Assembly: GCA_033816765.1 (NCBI GenBank)
Contig: CM066288.1
Span: forward strand, 4,588,001-4,652,000
Direction of reading: 5' to 3'
Length of the DNA: 64,000 nucleotides
DNA from: Nothopassalora personata
Taxonomy: Eukaryota > Ascomycota > Dothideomycetes > Mycosphaerellales > Mycosphaerellaceae
Position numbers and translations under genes: made by a program. The notes under the pieces are model-generated. The model saw only the letters and a list, made by a program, of their open reading frames with translations. It was not told the origin of the DNA and did no database searches. Positions 1 to 10,101 of this stretch are shown piece by piece. Each line of letters starts with the position of its first letter. The first letter of the stretch is position 1.

Positions 1-463
1 TCGCCCGAGCTAGCAGCCATGATTTGGAGAAATCTCAAAGCGCATACAAGGGCTATGGAAAGAATCATATTTACCCCTGCTACCGTACTAACTATCTATA
101 TCGATATATGTGGATCACCACCTCGTCGGGTAAAATATTATTCTTGCCATAGCCTGTACATAGCATCGGCAATCGAGATTTCCCGACAACGCCGAGATGC
201 ACGGTCCAGACGTCAAACGGGTTTCTCCAAAACTTATGCGAGTCTGACTGGCGCTTTAGGGCTCCGGCACGATGTCTGCCGAGGCTTTCGGTGCCGTCAA
301 CGCCGCTCGCGAGGAGAGTGATCGCCGTGGTGGTCAGGCGTCCACGCGAAACCATTGTTATTAATTGCCGTCCTTTCCTCGTCGGCGGGAGGGAAGACGT
401 TCGCACCAACACGTTAGACGTTGCAGCCGCTTCTCCTACTCATACATTCTCCTAATCTGCAAC
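1..463. other. Left-edge intergenic, upstream of the cupin gene
   Basis: No convincing coding region is seen; the open frames here are short and lack family features. It should hold the promoter and 5' UTR of the cupin gene that starts at 464. No clear TATA element was recognised. Confidence 0.5.
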
Positions 464-1611
464 ATGGCTCATGCAGATGGCGTTAATGGAACTGGCAGTT
501 CCCACTCCCTCCTACAAGCGACCGATCTCCCTCCTGGACAGCCTGGAACGCCCTACGTAATTTCTACGCAGGATGGCGAGATTCTCTATATCCCGGTGTC
601 GAAGTCGGCCACGAGGTTATTGGTGACGGGCAAGGAGAGTGAGAATTCTTTTGCGGTGGTGGGGAGTAGTGGAAGTCAAGGTGATCCTGTTGGATTTCAT
701 TATCATCGGGAGGCGCATGATGTCTTCTTGTGTTTGAAGGGGAAGGTGGATGTGTGGGCGAATGAGAGGTGTAGGACTTGTGAGGCGGGCGATTTTGCGA
801 GTGTGCCGCCGGTATGTGGGACCTTTTCGTTATCCATAAGATGAAGGCTGACGAGGGTAAGGGAACTGTGCATCAGTACCAGATCCTGGGCGATCATTCT
901 GAGATGGTGGGTCTCATTGTTCCTGGTGGGTGGGAAGAGTTTTTCAGGTTTCTTGGAGACCCGTATGCTGGACCGTTGTGGCCACTGGATGATCAGAGGA
1001 ATGTTTTCGAGGTTCTGATCCCGAGGCTGAAAGCGGCCGAGGAGAAGTTCGATATGGTTCTTCAGCCTCATTACAAGCAGTCTGAACCTCAGCCTTGGGA
1101 GGAGAGTGAGAATCAGCTACCTGGGAAGCTGGAACCGTACTTTCTCAAGAGTGGAAGCGGACCGGCGTATCTGGTTGGCGGCACAGTCGTACGCCCACTC
1201 ATCACCACCGCGGAGTCGAATGGCAAGATGGTCATTGGCAGTATCGAGGGGTCCTCGCACCACCACGAGCATGATCTCTTCAGTGTAGGCCGGAGGTTGA
1301 AGTTTGATACCACACATCATGCTTTCCAGGTCGTGGAAGGGGCGGTCGAGTTCACACTGGGGTCGTCCACACCTGCTTTCCTACACGCAGGTGAACTGAT
1401 ATATGTTCCTGCCGGCACCGAGCTCGGGATCCGATTCCGATCCAGGTTCGCGAAGTTCTATGCCTTCTCAAGCGGAAAGGGCGTGGTCGAGCTGTTGACG
1501 AAGATCGGAAAGGCGTATTCTGCACCGATACCTCCGGAGAAGGCGGACACAGCTGACCATGGTTCGTTGGAAGGGTTGAAGGCCGAGCACGGGGTTAGTG
1601 TTATTCAGTAA
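464..1611 (+). CDS. Quercetin 2,3-dioxygenase-like bicupin
   Basis: Two exons, 464-811 and 862-1611, with a 50 nt intron (GTATGT..AAG), give 365 aa. The acceptor at 860-861 restores the family motif PPGTVHQYQ across the junction; an alternative AG at 854-855 would add two residues. Two cupin barrels are visible: the first with HYHREAHD (about residues 79-86) followed by GDFASVPPGTVHQ, the second with HHHEHDLF and GELIYVPAGTELGIRF. Fungal quercetinases are mononuclear (often copper) dioxygenases that open the C-ring of flavonols and release CO. The residue where the characterised enzymes have a metal-contacting Glu appears to be Asp here, so substrate is uncertain. No signal peptide is seen, so it is probably intracellular, unlike secreted Aspergillus enzymes. 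It could be a paralogue acting on another aromatic. The bicupin call is firm; the substrate is inferred. Confidence 0.8.
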
Positions 1612-1998
1612 ACGAATGATGCTGATGCGGAGTGGGATTTGGTGTCTGTAGTGATCAGGACCTCTTGCTTGAGAACGCCTGTGAGAGTCCAGAGCATGGA
1701 GACAATCTAACGCGTGTGACCGCCTCCACGAAACTCCGCTTGATCCAAGATTGCAACGGTGAAAATGATGTTTCCGACCGCCATGTTGTGTCAAGAGTGA
1801 CATGGATGGTTTGTCGTCAGGCTGACTGATGATATCACTGCTGAGCCCCCCCCCCCCCTGTGTAACTGAACGTTGAAATTGCAGCGCTCTGTAACGGCTG
1901 CCTATAAAACAGGACCCGTTTCTTGGCTGTATGGAGCAACCTGCTTTCTTTAAGCAGATCGGTTTCTTCTTTACTTCCAGTCACTCCTTACCACCAAC
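1612..1998 (+). promoter_or_regulatory. Promoter region of the ceramide synthase gene
   Basis: Intergenic, no gene seen. It contains a run of about ten C at 1848-1857 and a good TATA box (TATAAAA, 1903-1909) about 95 nt before the ATG at 1999, consistent with a short 5' UTR. Confidence 0.5.
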
Positions 1999-3453
1999 AT
2001 GTCGTCGCAATCCAAGACCGAGGCGTTTGCAGACCTTCCGCAACCGGCAAATGCCGCGGTAAACAGCTCCAACAACACGAACGGGAGCACGCGACGGCCT
2101 AGGAAGAGCTCCAACCTGGGAGGAGATCCACGAGGCGACACTGGCGGCAACTCGATAGCGACGTCGCTGCAGAGCCAGCAGTCTGTACCAACGAAATCGA
2201 CGCGCGGAGGCGGGAAGCGCAAGAAAGCGAAGAGCTTGTTCAATAGGTGGAAGCGCATGTCGCTGAAGCATACCTGGGTGAATCCACTGATCTTGGTGCT
2301 TGTCATCCTCGGCGCCTACTTGGTCAGTCCAGGCGACCATAATCCTCTGCACCATGCCATCTTCCTCTCGTACCCGAATCCTCCGCTGAACGAACGAACG
2401 AACACGCTCCCGGCGCACATTGGGAATGTCACGCAGTATGGCAAGGGCAAGCTAGACTTTGCGTTTGTCGCCTTCTACACGATTGTCTTGTCCTTCACGC
2501 GGGAGTTCCTCATGCAGCGCATGATCCGACCCATCGCACTCTGGTTTGGGATCAGGAACAAGGCGAAGCAGAGTCGCTTCATGGAGCAATTCTACACAGC
2601 CATCTACTTTGGCATATTTGGACCCTTCGGATTGTACGTCATGAGCAGGTCGCCGGTATGGTATTTCAACACGGCAGGCATGTACGAAGGATTTCCGCAC
2701 AGGTCGCACGAGGCCGTCTTCAAGGCGTACTATCTCCTTCAGGCATCGTACTGGCTGCAGCAAGGAATTGTGCTCATGCTGCAGCTGGAGAAGCCTCGCA
2801 AGGACTTTAAGGAGCTGGTCCTTCACCACATCATTACTCTGGCGCTGATCGGCTTGAGCTACCGCTTCCACTTTACGTACATGGGAATCGCTGTGTACAT
2901 CACGCACGACATTTCGGACTTCTTCTTAGCGGTAAGTGCTAGGTTCAGAACTGGTGAGGATCAGGCTGATTTTGTGTAGACATCGAAACTTCTCAACTAT
3001 ATCGATTCGCCAATCACGGCGCCCTACTTCGCATCATTTATGCTCATCTGGGCTTACCTGCGACACTATCTAAATCTGAGAATCCTCAAATCGCTACTCC
3101 CTGGAGGAGAGTTCAGAACGATTGGTCCTTACGAGCTGGACTGGGATACGCAACAATACAAGTGCTGGATCTCGCAAGCGATCACGTTTCCTCTGCTAGC
3201 GGCACTGCAGGCAGTGAACATCTTTTGGTTTATCTTAATATTGAGGATCTTGTACCGAGCCATCGCAACGGGCGAGGAGAAAGATGAACGTAGCGATAAC
3301 GAAGACGAAGAGGATGAGGTAGACGAGGGAAAGAGCTATGCGGACGTGGTGAAGGAGAATGGCGAGGCAGCGAAGCCACAAGTGATGTTGAATGGGAAGC
3401 CGATTGCTGCGACGGGTGTGGAGACGAGAGCTGCCGCGAAGAGGCGGTCGTGA
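1999..3453 (+). CDS. LAG1: Ceramide synthase (LAG1/LAC1 family, TLC domain)
   Basis: Exons 1999-2931 and 2980-3453 with a 48 nt intron (GTAAGT..TAG) give 468 aa. The product N-acylates sphingoid bases with acyl-CoA to make ceramide in the ER membrane. The N-terminal 75 residues are Ser/Asn-rich and basic. Several membrane spans follow, and the Lag1 motif is plain near residues 275-320: KDFKELVLHHIIT, with the catalytic His pair, and THDISDFFLATSKLLNYID, which is created exactly by the splice. The C-terminus is acidic (DNEDEEDEVDE) and likely cytosolic, as in yeast Lag1/Lac1 where CK2 phosphorylates it. Moulds usually have two or three paralogues; which one this is cannot be told from the window, so the symbol is by family only. 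Confidence 0.93.
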
Positions 3454-5136
3454 CGGGTGTGTAGGTTCGATTTTGGGTTTGACAAGATTGCAGCGTTCAA
3501 GCATGATCATGGAGGGACAGAAGGCACGCTACAGCGGCCATGTCGTTCGCTTTGAAATTAGCGAGCATCAGACAGAGGTATCTGATGACGGTATAGCACT
3601 AATGGCATGTACTGCAGGTGCAAATGTGCCTTGTTGACATGAAGAGATCTACGAGTCGGAATCCAAATTCGGTCATCGACAACATGCGCCACCCAAAAGG
3701 AGTAGCAATGGCGTAGCAATCCAGCTTATCGAGACTACAGCCTTGCGATCCAGCACTCGCACGCTTGTCGGACCTTCCGTCATCAAAGTGGCTGCGAAGG
3801 TTGCGAGTCCAATAGTCGATGTACTGACCCCTTGTGCTTGAGGCGAGAGGCAATTGGGTTGGATGAGAGTTTTGTGATGGGGTGTCAGCGGCTTACTGCC
3901 TGACACGGACGTTTCACGACAGCCATATGCTGCTGAGCGGCGAGGTGAGCTCGAACTGCTAAGCTGCTGCTGGTAGGTACCCTTGTACTGGTACCTCGTG
4001 TGTCCTCAAAATCAATCCCAACCCAAGGTGGTAATCACCATTTAAGCACTATTAGAGTTCACAGCGAGCACAAAACTCCCAGCCGTTCTCTCATTCCTTC
4101 CTTCTTCCTTTCTGTTCATCATCAGGAGCGGTCGTTCAACGGCAGGACGCTGAGGGGCCCTAGCTGTCTCATTCTTTTCGACATGCGACGGGTGGCAACT
4201 CTTTTAGCCAGTACCATTCAAACTCAGAGATGGAGGTTCAATTCCTTCCCGCTCCACTTTTGGCGCTCTGTGCAAGTCCTTTTTCATCAGTTTCGTTGGC
4301 TTTCTGCTGGCGTCTGGAGAAGAAGTTGTCTGTCTTGCCTTGCGGTTGTGTCGCCTTGTCGTCGCTGCGCCCGATGTTCTATTACCTCGTCGTACTATTG
4401 TCACATCATCGTCGCTCTCGCTGCTCGCTTTGTTGTCTCCGCCAGTCTTGTCATCATTCCACGTTCCAAGGTTCTCTTCTGTCAGCTTGGTGGCTTTGCC
4501 GACAGCTTCTGCAAAAGTAGAAGTGTTGACACAACGATAATTTCTGACGTGTTTGAGCACATGTCTCCTGGTTTCTCGTAACGTTGGTTATCGTGACAGT
4601 TCGTATACTCATTGTTCCTTCTTGTTTTCTTTCGCGCTTTTGCGGGAGGGGGCATACCTCATGCACTTCCTTGAGCACTACCAGGATGCGTGATCCATGC
4701 TAGCGCATGCGCTTCCCTCTTCCCGGGCTACAAGTACAAAGATAATCTTTGTGACCAGGAGATGCATTCCTGCTCCAACATCGCTGAACCATCACGACTC
4801 GAATTGTCGACCTTCGGACCCTGATGCTCTGAACCAGCGCATTGCAAGACACTAGCTGCCGCAGAAACAATATGCGCATGTGTTGCGGATACGATACATT
4901 GCGGACAGCTTGCGCTGCGGCCCGAGACAGCTCACGCTTAAGATCGACACGGACGATGCGCAATGAGGATGACGAGGTCTCCTGCTTTTCCATCAGAGCG
5001 TCGGTCGAGAGCTGGCATCTGGAGAAGGGTGAGGATAGGCTGAGAGATATTCGCGACATTAGCACGGCATTGAAATAGGTCATACATGCTTAATCATCCT
5101 ATCATGGTACTGTACTCCAACTTGCAACCCCATCCC
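3454..5136. other. Long intergenic region
   Basis: About 1.7 kb between the ceramide synthase and the GPI-protein gene. Apart from the tRNA-like gene at 4125-4256 I see no supportable coding region; the longest frame (4000-4581) runs through the tRNA-like sequence and has no family features. GGTACC occurs twice around 3976-3996 flanking a short inverted repeat. Confidence 0.5.
4125..4256 (+). tRNA. tRNA-like gene with a ~60 nt insertion in the anticodon arm
   Basis: The ends fold as a tRNA. Acceptor GGAGCGG (4125-4131) pairs fully with CCGCTCC (4249-4255). The D arm is GTTC/GGAC (4134-4137, 4145-4148) with GG in its loop. The T arm is GGAGG-TTCAATT-CCTTC (4232-4248). The anticodon stem CTGAG/CTCAG (4150-4154, 4223-4227) encloses 68 nt, which is a 7 nt loop plus about 61 extra. 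A TTTT Pol III stop lies at 4258-4261, two bases past the end. The B box GGTTCAATTCC is good. No anticodon can be assigned safely: a canonical split after position 37 leaves no U33, while the 3' side would read ATTCAAA. It may be an intron-bearing tRNA, or a pseudogene split by an insertion. Confidence 0.45.
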
Positions 5137-5955
5137 TCACAACAACGCAACAAGCCCAGCAACTCCCATGAGGCCAGCCACACCAGCAGCTTCAGTCCTG
5201 CCAGCAGCACCTCCCGAACTCGTCTGACTCGCACGCCCACTGGCCGTGCCATTGTTCGCACTCGCAGTAGCCCTGGTCTGCCCATATACAGAAGGAGCCT
5301 CGCTCGTAGCGCTGCCGGTCGCTTGAGCCACAATGTACGCCGCACTTCCCGTCACACTAGGCGTGAAGTACAAGCTGACATCCGTCTTGTTACCGATCGG
5401 ATCACTAAAGCTCGAAGAAGCGGCAGGCGCAGACGTCGAAGCGGGACCCGGGGCGTACTGGGAGAACCAATCGGCCAGTCCAAGAGTAGGAGTTGTGCTC
5501 GCCGCGCAGTATTGAGATGATAGGGAGGCAAGGTTATCGTTGGTAAGCCCAGCATCTGCTTCGCCGGCGCCGTGGGCTTTGTAGCAGTCTACACATCCAT
5601 TCGCTTGGTCCCAGAACTGAGACTGGCAGATACAAGAGCGCTGGATGCTGTTGGGTTGCACAGGCGCATCTTGATCGTCACTGGAGTCGGAGGACTGTCG
5701 CTTAATGAGGGAGCTGCCGGCGCTGTATTGAGAGAGGATTTGCTGGAAGTAGGATTCGCTGTACATGCATTGGACTTGGATGGCTTGGGCGGCGTTGCAG
5801 GGTGCATTCCAGTCTGGGAAGCCGGTATCGTTTGTTGGTGTGCATACTGCGCTAATGTAGGTGTCCGACGAGCTGTCGACAGGACTGGTGTCGCCGGAGT
5901 CGCTCTGGGCGTAGACGGCGGCTGCCGAGAAGAGGATGGCGATAGTGTACTTCAT
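5137..5955 (-). CDS. Secreted GPI-anchored Cys-rich protein
   Basis: Single exon, 272 aa. The start at 5955 was chosen because it opens with a clean signal peptide (MKYTIAILFSAAAVYA); the frame stays open upstream but without an ATG-led family sequence. The mature part has eight cysteines in the first ~180 residues (SAVC, NAPC, VQC, SCIC, GCVDC, QYC), several N-glycosylation sequons, then a Ser/Thr/Ala-rich stalk. It ends in a hydrophobic tail (AGVAGLMGVAGLVALL) preceded by small residues, as expected for a GPI signal. This layout is common among mould cell-wall proteins of unknown function. It is not a CFEM domain, because the spacing does not fit. Confidence 0.8.
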   Translation of the reverse strand: MKYTIAILFSAAAVYAQSDSGDTSPVDSSSDTYISAVCTPTNDTGFPDWNAPCNAAQAIQVQCMYSESYFQQILSQYSAGSSLIKRQSSDSSDDQDAPVQPNSIQRSCICQSQFWDQANGCVDCYKAHGAGEADAGLTNDNLASLSSQYCAASTTPTLGLADWFSQYAPGPASTSAPAASSSFSDPIGNKTDVSLYFTPSVTGSAAYIVAQATGSATSEAPSVYGQTRATASANNGTASGRASQTSSGGAAGRTEAAGVAGLMGVAGLVALL

Positions 5956-6740
5956 GGTTGATGTGGCCGTGACGACAGGCGGTAGGTGTCTGTTTGAGGT
6001 GAGATGTTGGCTTCCCAGATGGATATGCTGTAGTGCTGTTCGTGAACGAGCGTGTCGAAGGAAATCAGACGCACAAAACAATGGAAACCAACAGCGGCAA
6101 CACAAGGAGCAGTCGCATCCCACATATGTCTCTACCGAACCGCAAGCACCACTCCGTGCCAACCGGTCCCATTGGTCATGCTTGCACAATCTTCTCCAGA
6201 TGGGACACATCTCAGCCTAGCGGATCGTCCAACCACGCGTGACTGCTTTCTCGAAATTGCGCAGGAACAATGCAGGGACTTTGCCGTGATCTTTCACAGT
6301 TTCTTGGTCCTCGACCAGTCAGAAAGAGGACAGAAGCTTGACTTGCAAGCGCGAAAAAGGGACATGGCTGGATCGCGGGTGCGACATCATGCGGCGGTCC
6401 GTTGCAGCCGTTGCAGGCGAGAGCCGGTCAATACATACTTCGCCTCCTTGGTGGCACTGGCACCGGTGGTATGGAAGTGAAGATGACCATTGGCCGACTT
6501 TTCGCTCTTGTACACAGGCCAGGAGGTCGTTGGCTGAGCGCTGCTGTTGTAAAAGAACCTTTTGCTGCAGCACGCAAGATGTTGCAAGCCGAGACGATTC
6601 AGAGCCCGAACGGCTTCATTCGAAAAAATCGATTCTTCGCCATGTACATTTTGCATCGTTACATCTCTGTGTTCTATCATCATCTGTGATCATTTCATGA
6701 CATCTCGCGAACCGGTCTTTCACCCGTCGTCGCCAACAAG
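5956..6740. other. Intergenic: GPI-protein promoter and phosphatase 3' side
   Basis: 785 bp with no supportable gene. It should contain the promoter of the GPI-protein gene (reading left from 5955) and the 3' UTR of the alkaline phosphatase (stop at 6741). No strong element was recognised. Confidence 0.4.
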
Positions 6741-9061
6741 TTAGTGGTACGACTGCCTCCTCTTGAAGGTCATCATCTGGCTTCTCTTGCCAGGCTTAGC
6801 ATACCCATCCTTGCCGCCATATCTCGGACTGCTCTCACTGTAGAGCTCGTAGTTGCCCTCTGGGTACTCCTTGATCTTACCCGAGTTGTCTTTGCCATAG
6901 CCCGGGTGGCTGCCATGCCCGTTGCCGCCGGATGAAACCTGGGAAAGACCCAAGCATTCGGCCATCTTAAAGAAGATATCAATGCTGTTGTAGACACCGC
7001 CGAACAGCTTTTGGCAGCCCTTTGGACCCATGGCGTAGACGGCAACATCAGTGAGCGAGTGTACACCCTGGTCAGCGCTTGTTGGGAGGGTTCCGTTGAC
7101 GATGAAGCCAGACTGGGCATCTGATGGGTTTACGAAGTAGTCGATTTCTGGGAAGCCAGTGATGTTGATTGCTGGCTTTCGCGGGCCCGTCTTGTGAACT
7201 TGGTAATTCTCGCGGTGATCTGGGTTGGCCGCAAAACCCTGCGCAAGAGTGTAGCGCGGGTCCCAGTTGGTTGGGAAGTTGGAGTCGACATATTTGAGCT
7301 CGTTGCCGTCACCGACCGTGTTGATATACTGAGAGAGACCAGACTCCTGGTAAGTGCCAACAGCCTTGCGCTTCTCGCGTGCATCGGTCTTGTCGTTCAG
7401 GTACTTCGTATCCACGCTGCCGAAGACATCGAAACCGTGACCGTGGTCAGCAGTGACGACAACAAGGGTGTTTTCGAGTTCGCCAAGCTTCTCGAGGTGC
7501 TGGATGGAAGCACGAACGGTGTCATCGAGCTCCAACAGCTCACCAAGCGCGCGGTCATAGTCGAGAACATGCATCATCTTGTCAACGGAGGCAGCTTCGG
7601 ACATGATGAACCAGCCCTTGTCACCGTCGGCCTTTGAGCGGGTCTCAAGGATGTCGATGGCTTTGAGAGTCATCTCACGGAGACCTGGTTGGTCAATAGC
7701 ATCGGCACCGGTGCAAGTTGGGTCGTTCTTGCCTCCCCGGAGGTTATCGGTGTAAACATTGCGGTCGAGCCACTTGGCCATGTTCGACTTGGTGAAGATA
7801 CCGAGTGCCCGATCCGAGTTCGAGGCAGCCTCGAGAGAGCTGCCATTGTAGAGGACATTGTAGCCAGCATCAGCAAAGATCTTGTAGTAGTCTTGCTCCA
7901 TGTAGGTTTCGCCTCCAGCTTCTGCTTCTGGGCCGCAGAAATTCTCGGCGCCTCCCCCAAAGAGAACGTCAGGTCCGTTCCACTCAGTCCAGGTGTAGTT
8001 AACGATTCCATTGATGAAAGAGTCGATGACTGCGCCGTATTCGCCACGGTCTCGAGTGTGCGCAGTCAATGCTGCTGGAGTGGCATCGGCAATGAAAGCA
8101 GTGGACACGATACCGACGTGACCTCCATAGACACGATGGAAGATCTCAGCAATGGTCTCGACCTTCGGGTCATCAAATGGATCTTCCGATGTATCTCCGT
8201 AAACACCGAGGGCGTTGACGACAGACTTGTGGCCTGTGTACAAGGCAGTTGCAGAGTTGGCCGAGTCGGTAATAAAGGTATCAATGGAGTGGGTCTAATC
8301 GCAAAGGGTACAAGGTTAGTAGACGTCTAAGACATGGGGAGGTGCCTAAAATCCTTTAATTCACTTACCATCTGGTGCCCGAGCACTGGGAACTTGTCCA
8401 GCTGCATCAAGCTCTGATAGCGGCCATTGACAGTCTTGTGGGCGATCAGGCGTGCAGCTGTAATCATGTTGGTGGTCATACCGTCACCAATGAACAGGAG
8501 GACGTTCTTGGTCTTGCGGACCTGCTCGATATCACGAACGTGCCAGTATGCGGTTGTGTTGGTGCCATTGTAGCTGAGAATGGCCTCGTAGTCACCTGGC
8601 TCGTACAGAGCCACTCTGCGCCACGCCTTGGACGCAACATTGACAATTGAGGGAGTGTCGGCATCCTGGGCGTACAGGTCTCTGCGCATGAAAGTCAGGC
8701 CTCTGGCATACCATGTATTTCCTTAAAGTCGGACTCACTCGAACCAGCTAAAGTCCCAAGTCTCAAGCTCAGGCTCCTCAAGCTCAAAGTACGCGCTCAC
8801 GTCCTTTGCCTCTGCTCCGACCTTTCCAATTGTAAACGTGAAGTTCTCGTCCGGCTGGCCGTTGGTCGCCTCAGAGCCATTCACGGGCGCATGCACCTCA
8901 ACACGAATGTCAAAGTACTGTCCCGCCAGGAAATCCTGCTGATCCGGTGGAATAACACACCCCAAGGTAGGACAAGTTCCAAATCGTCGAAAAGTCTGCG
9001 CACTCGCAACAGCAGCAAAGATAGCTGGAGCTACGACCGTCGAAGGAATGGCGAAATGCAT
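6741..9061 (-). CDS. Secreted alkaline phosphatase
   Basis: Three exons, 9061-8739, 8681-8369 and 8294-6741, with introns of 57 nt (GTGAGT..CAG) and 74 nt (GTAAGT..TAG). They join in frame to 729 aa. The signal peptide is MHFAIPSTVVAPAIFAAVASA. A beta-type N-terminal domain with sequons precedes the alkaline phosphatase fold. That fold has metal ligand FIGDGM; the nucleophile segment TDSANSATA (exon 3 start, Ser in DSA); MSEAASVD; TADHGHG; and GVHSLTDVAVYAMGP. These are the metal and phosphate ligands of a two-zinc, one-magnesium monoesterase. The C-terminal ~60 residues are Gly/Tyr/Lys-rich and low complexity. Two CACGTG boxes upstream fit control by a Pho4/NUC-1 type factor under phosphate limitation. 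Family assignment is firm; the natural substrate is not known. Confidence 0.92.
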
Positions 9062-10101
9062 CGTGACACGAGGGGACGAACCAGACCTTGATGAAGCCCA
9101 AGTGCAGCGCGAAACCCTGGTCTTATTTAATTACAAGAAATTAGATCCGCGACCTACCTGGAACTATTCCTCTCGCCTCATGCCATGCACAGAAGTGACT
9201 TTTCCTTGCCACGCCGCCGTACTTGCATACCCATCATTCGCGCAAGCCTGCTTCAAATACCAGAGCCCTTACCACTCGCATCGTCCAGACGCCATCGACG
9301 TCAACCCGGCCAGGCAAGCAATCCAGCGGCGTACCCGTGCAGCATCAGACGACGACATTGGCCCCACGGCATCGTTGTGCCATGTCTACTGCTTCTTCAG
9401 GACAGCCAAGCAGCCTGGGCAAAGCTGCACAGTACCGACAGGAAGAGGCGGGCAGCCAAGACGTCCTCTATAACGGATAGATAAAGACCACGTGCATCCA
9501 GTGCGAGAAGTTGAGTGGTTGGTTACTCTCAGATTGCCTAGAGAGGAAAATTGCGCGGCGAGGCTTAATTCGCGTAGCGAGTCTGAGACCAAATACATTG
9601 CATTAGCTATACTAGAAGCGTCTGAGCTCGCTGAGGTAAGTGGTTGGCAAGATTCTCAAGGTCTCGCTGAATGGCCTCCGTACTGCTGTCGTGCTACAGT
9701 GATTGCATCGGCCAAGACCACGTGGATGCGATCCGACAAACACGCTTGCTTGGTAGTTGCACTGGAGACGTCAACGTGCAGAGAAGTGTAGAAGAGCTGT
9801 TAGAAGGATTATTGATTTCGGCAAGTTTGAGGTGAGTCTATGATCATCATGATTGTCGTAACTTCATCGTAGATACGTAGCGAGGCCTCGCCCACGTCGC
9901 ACAAAGCAACGCAACGCAACACAAACGGCAACTGATCCAGCGCCTTCGCTTTTCGTTGCGCCTACCATCCGGCTTGCTCGCTCGCTCGCTTTCATCATAT
10001 CGTCGTCAAGATTTGCTGCAGGGTATGGTGGGAAAAATTATCTGCAGTGTACAAAAGGGAACGAGCAAAATATACACCGCGGGGGCAGGCCTTGATGCGC
10101 A
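9062..10101 (-). promoter_or_regulatory. Phosphatase upstream region with two CACGTG boxes
   Basis: No gene seen. A TATA-like TTAAATAAG (on the - strand, near 9122-9130) lies ~60 nt before the phosphatase ATG. Two CACGTG sites at 9489-9494 and 9720-9725 sit in a shared context (AAGACCACGTG then C/G, AT) about 430 and 660 nt upstream of the ATG. CACGTG is the binding site of Pho4 in yeast and NUC-1 in Neurospora. The right part also holds the 3' UTR of the Byr4 gene and a short GCTC tandem run around 9971-9989. Confidence 0.45.

Noticed and set aside
4000..4581. 193-codon frame in the intergenic region
   Set aside because: It runs through the tRNA-like gene and begins at a non-ATG or weak start; no protein features.
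6338..6700. Small frames between the GPI-protein gene and the phosphatase
   Set aside because: Present on both strands at once, no motifs, typical of GC-rich intergenic sequence.
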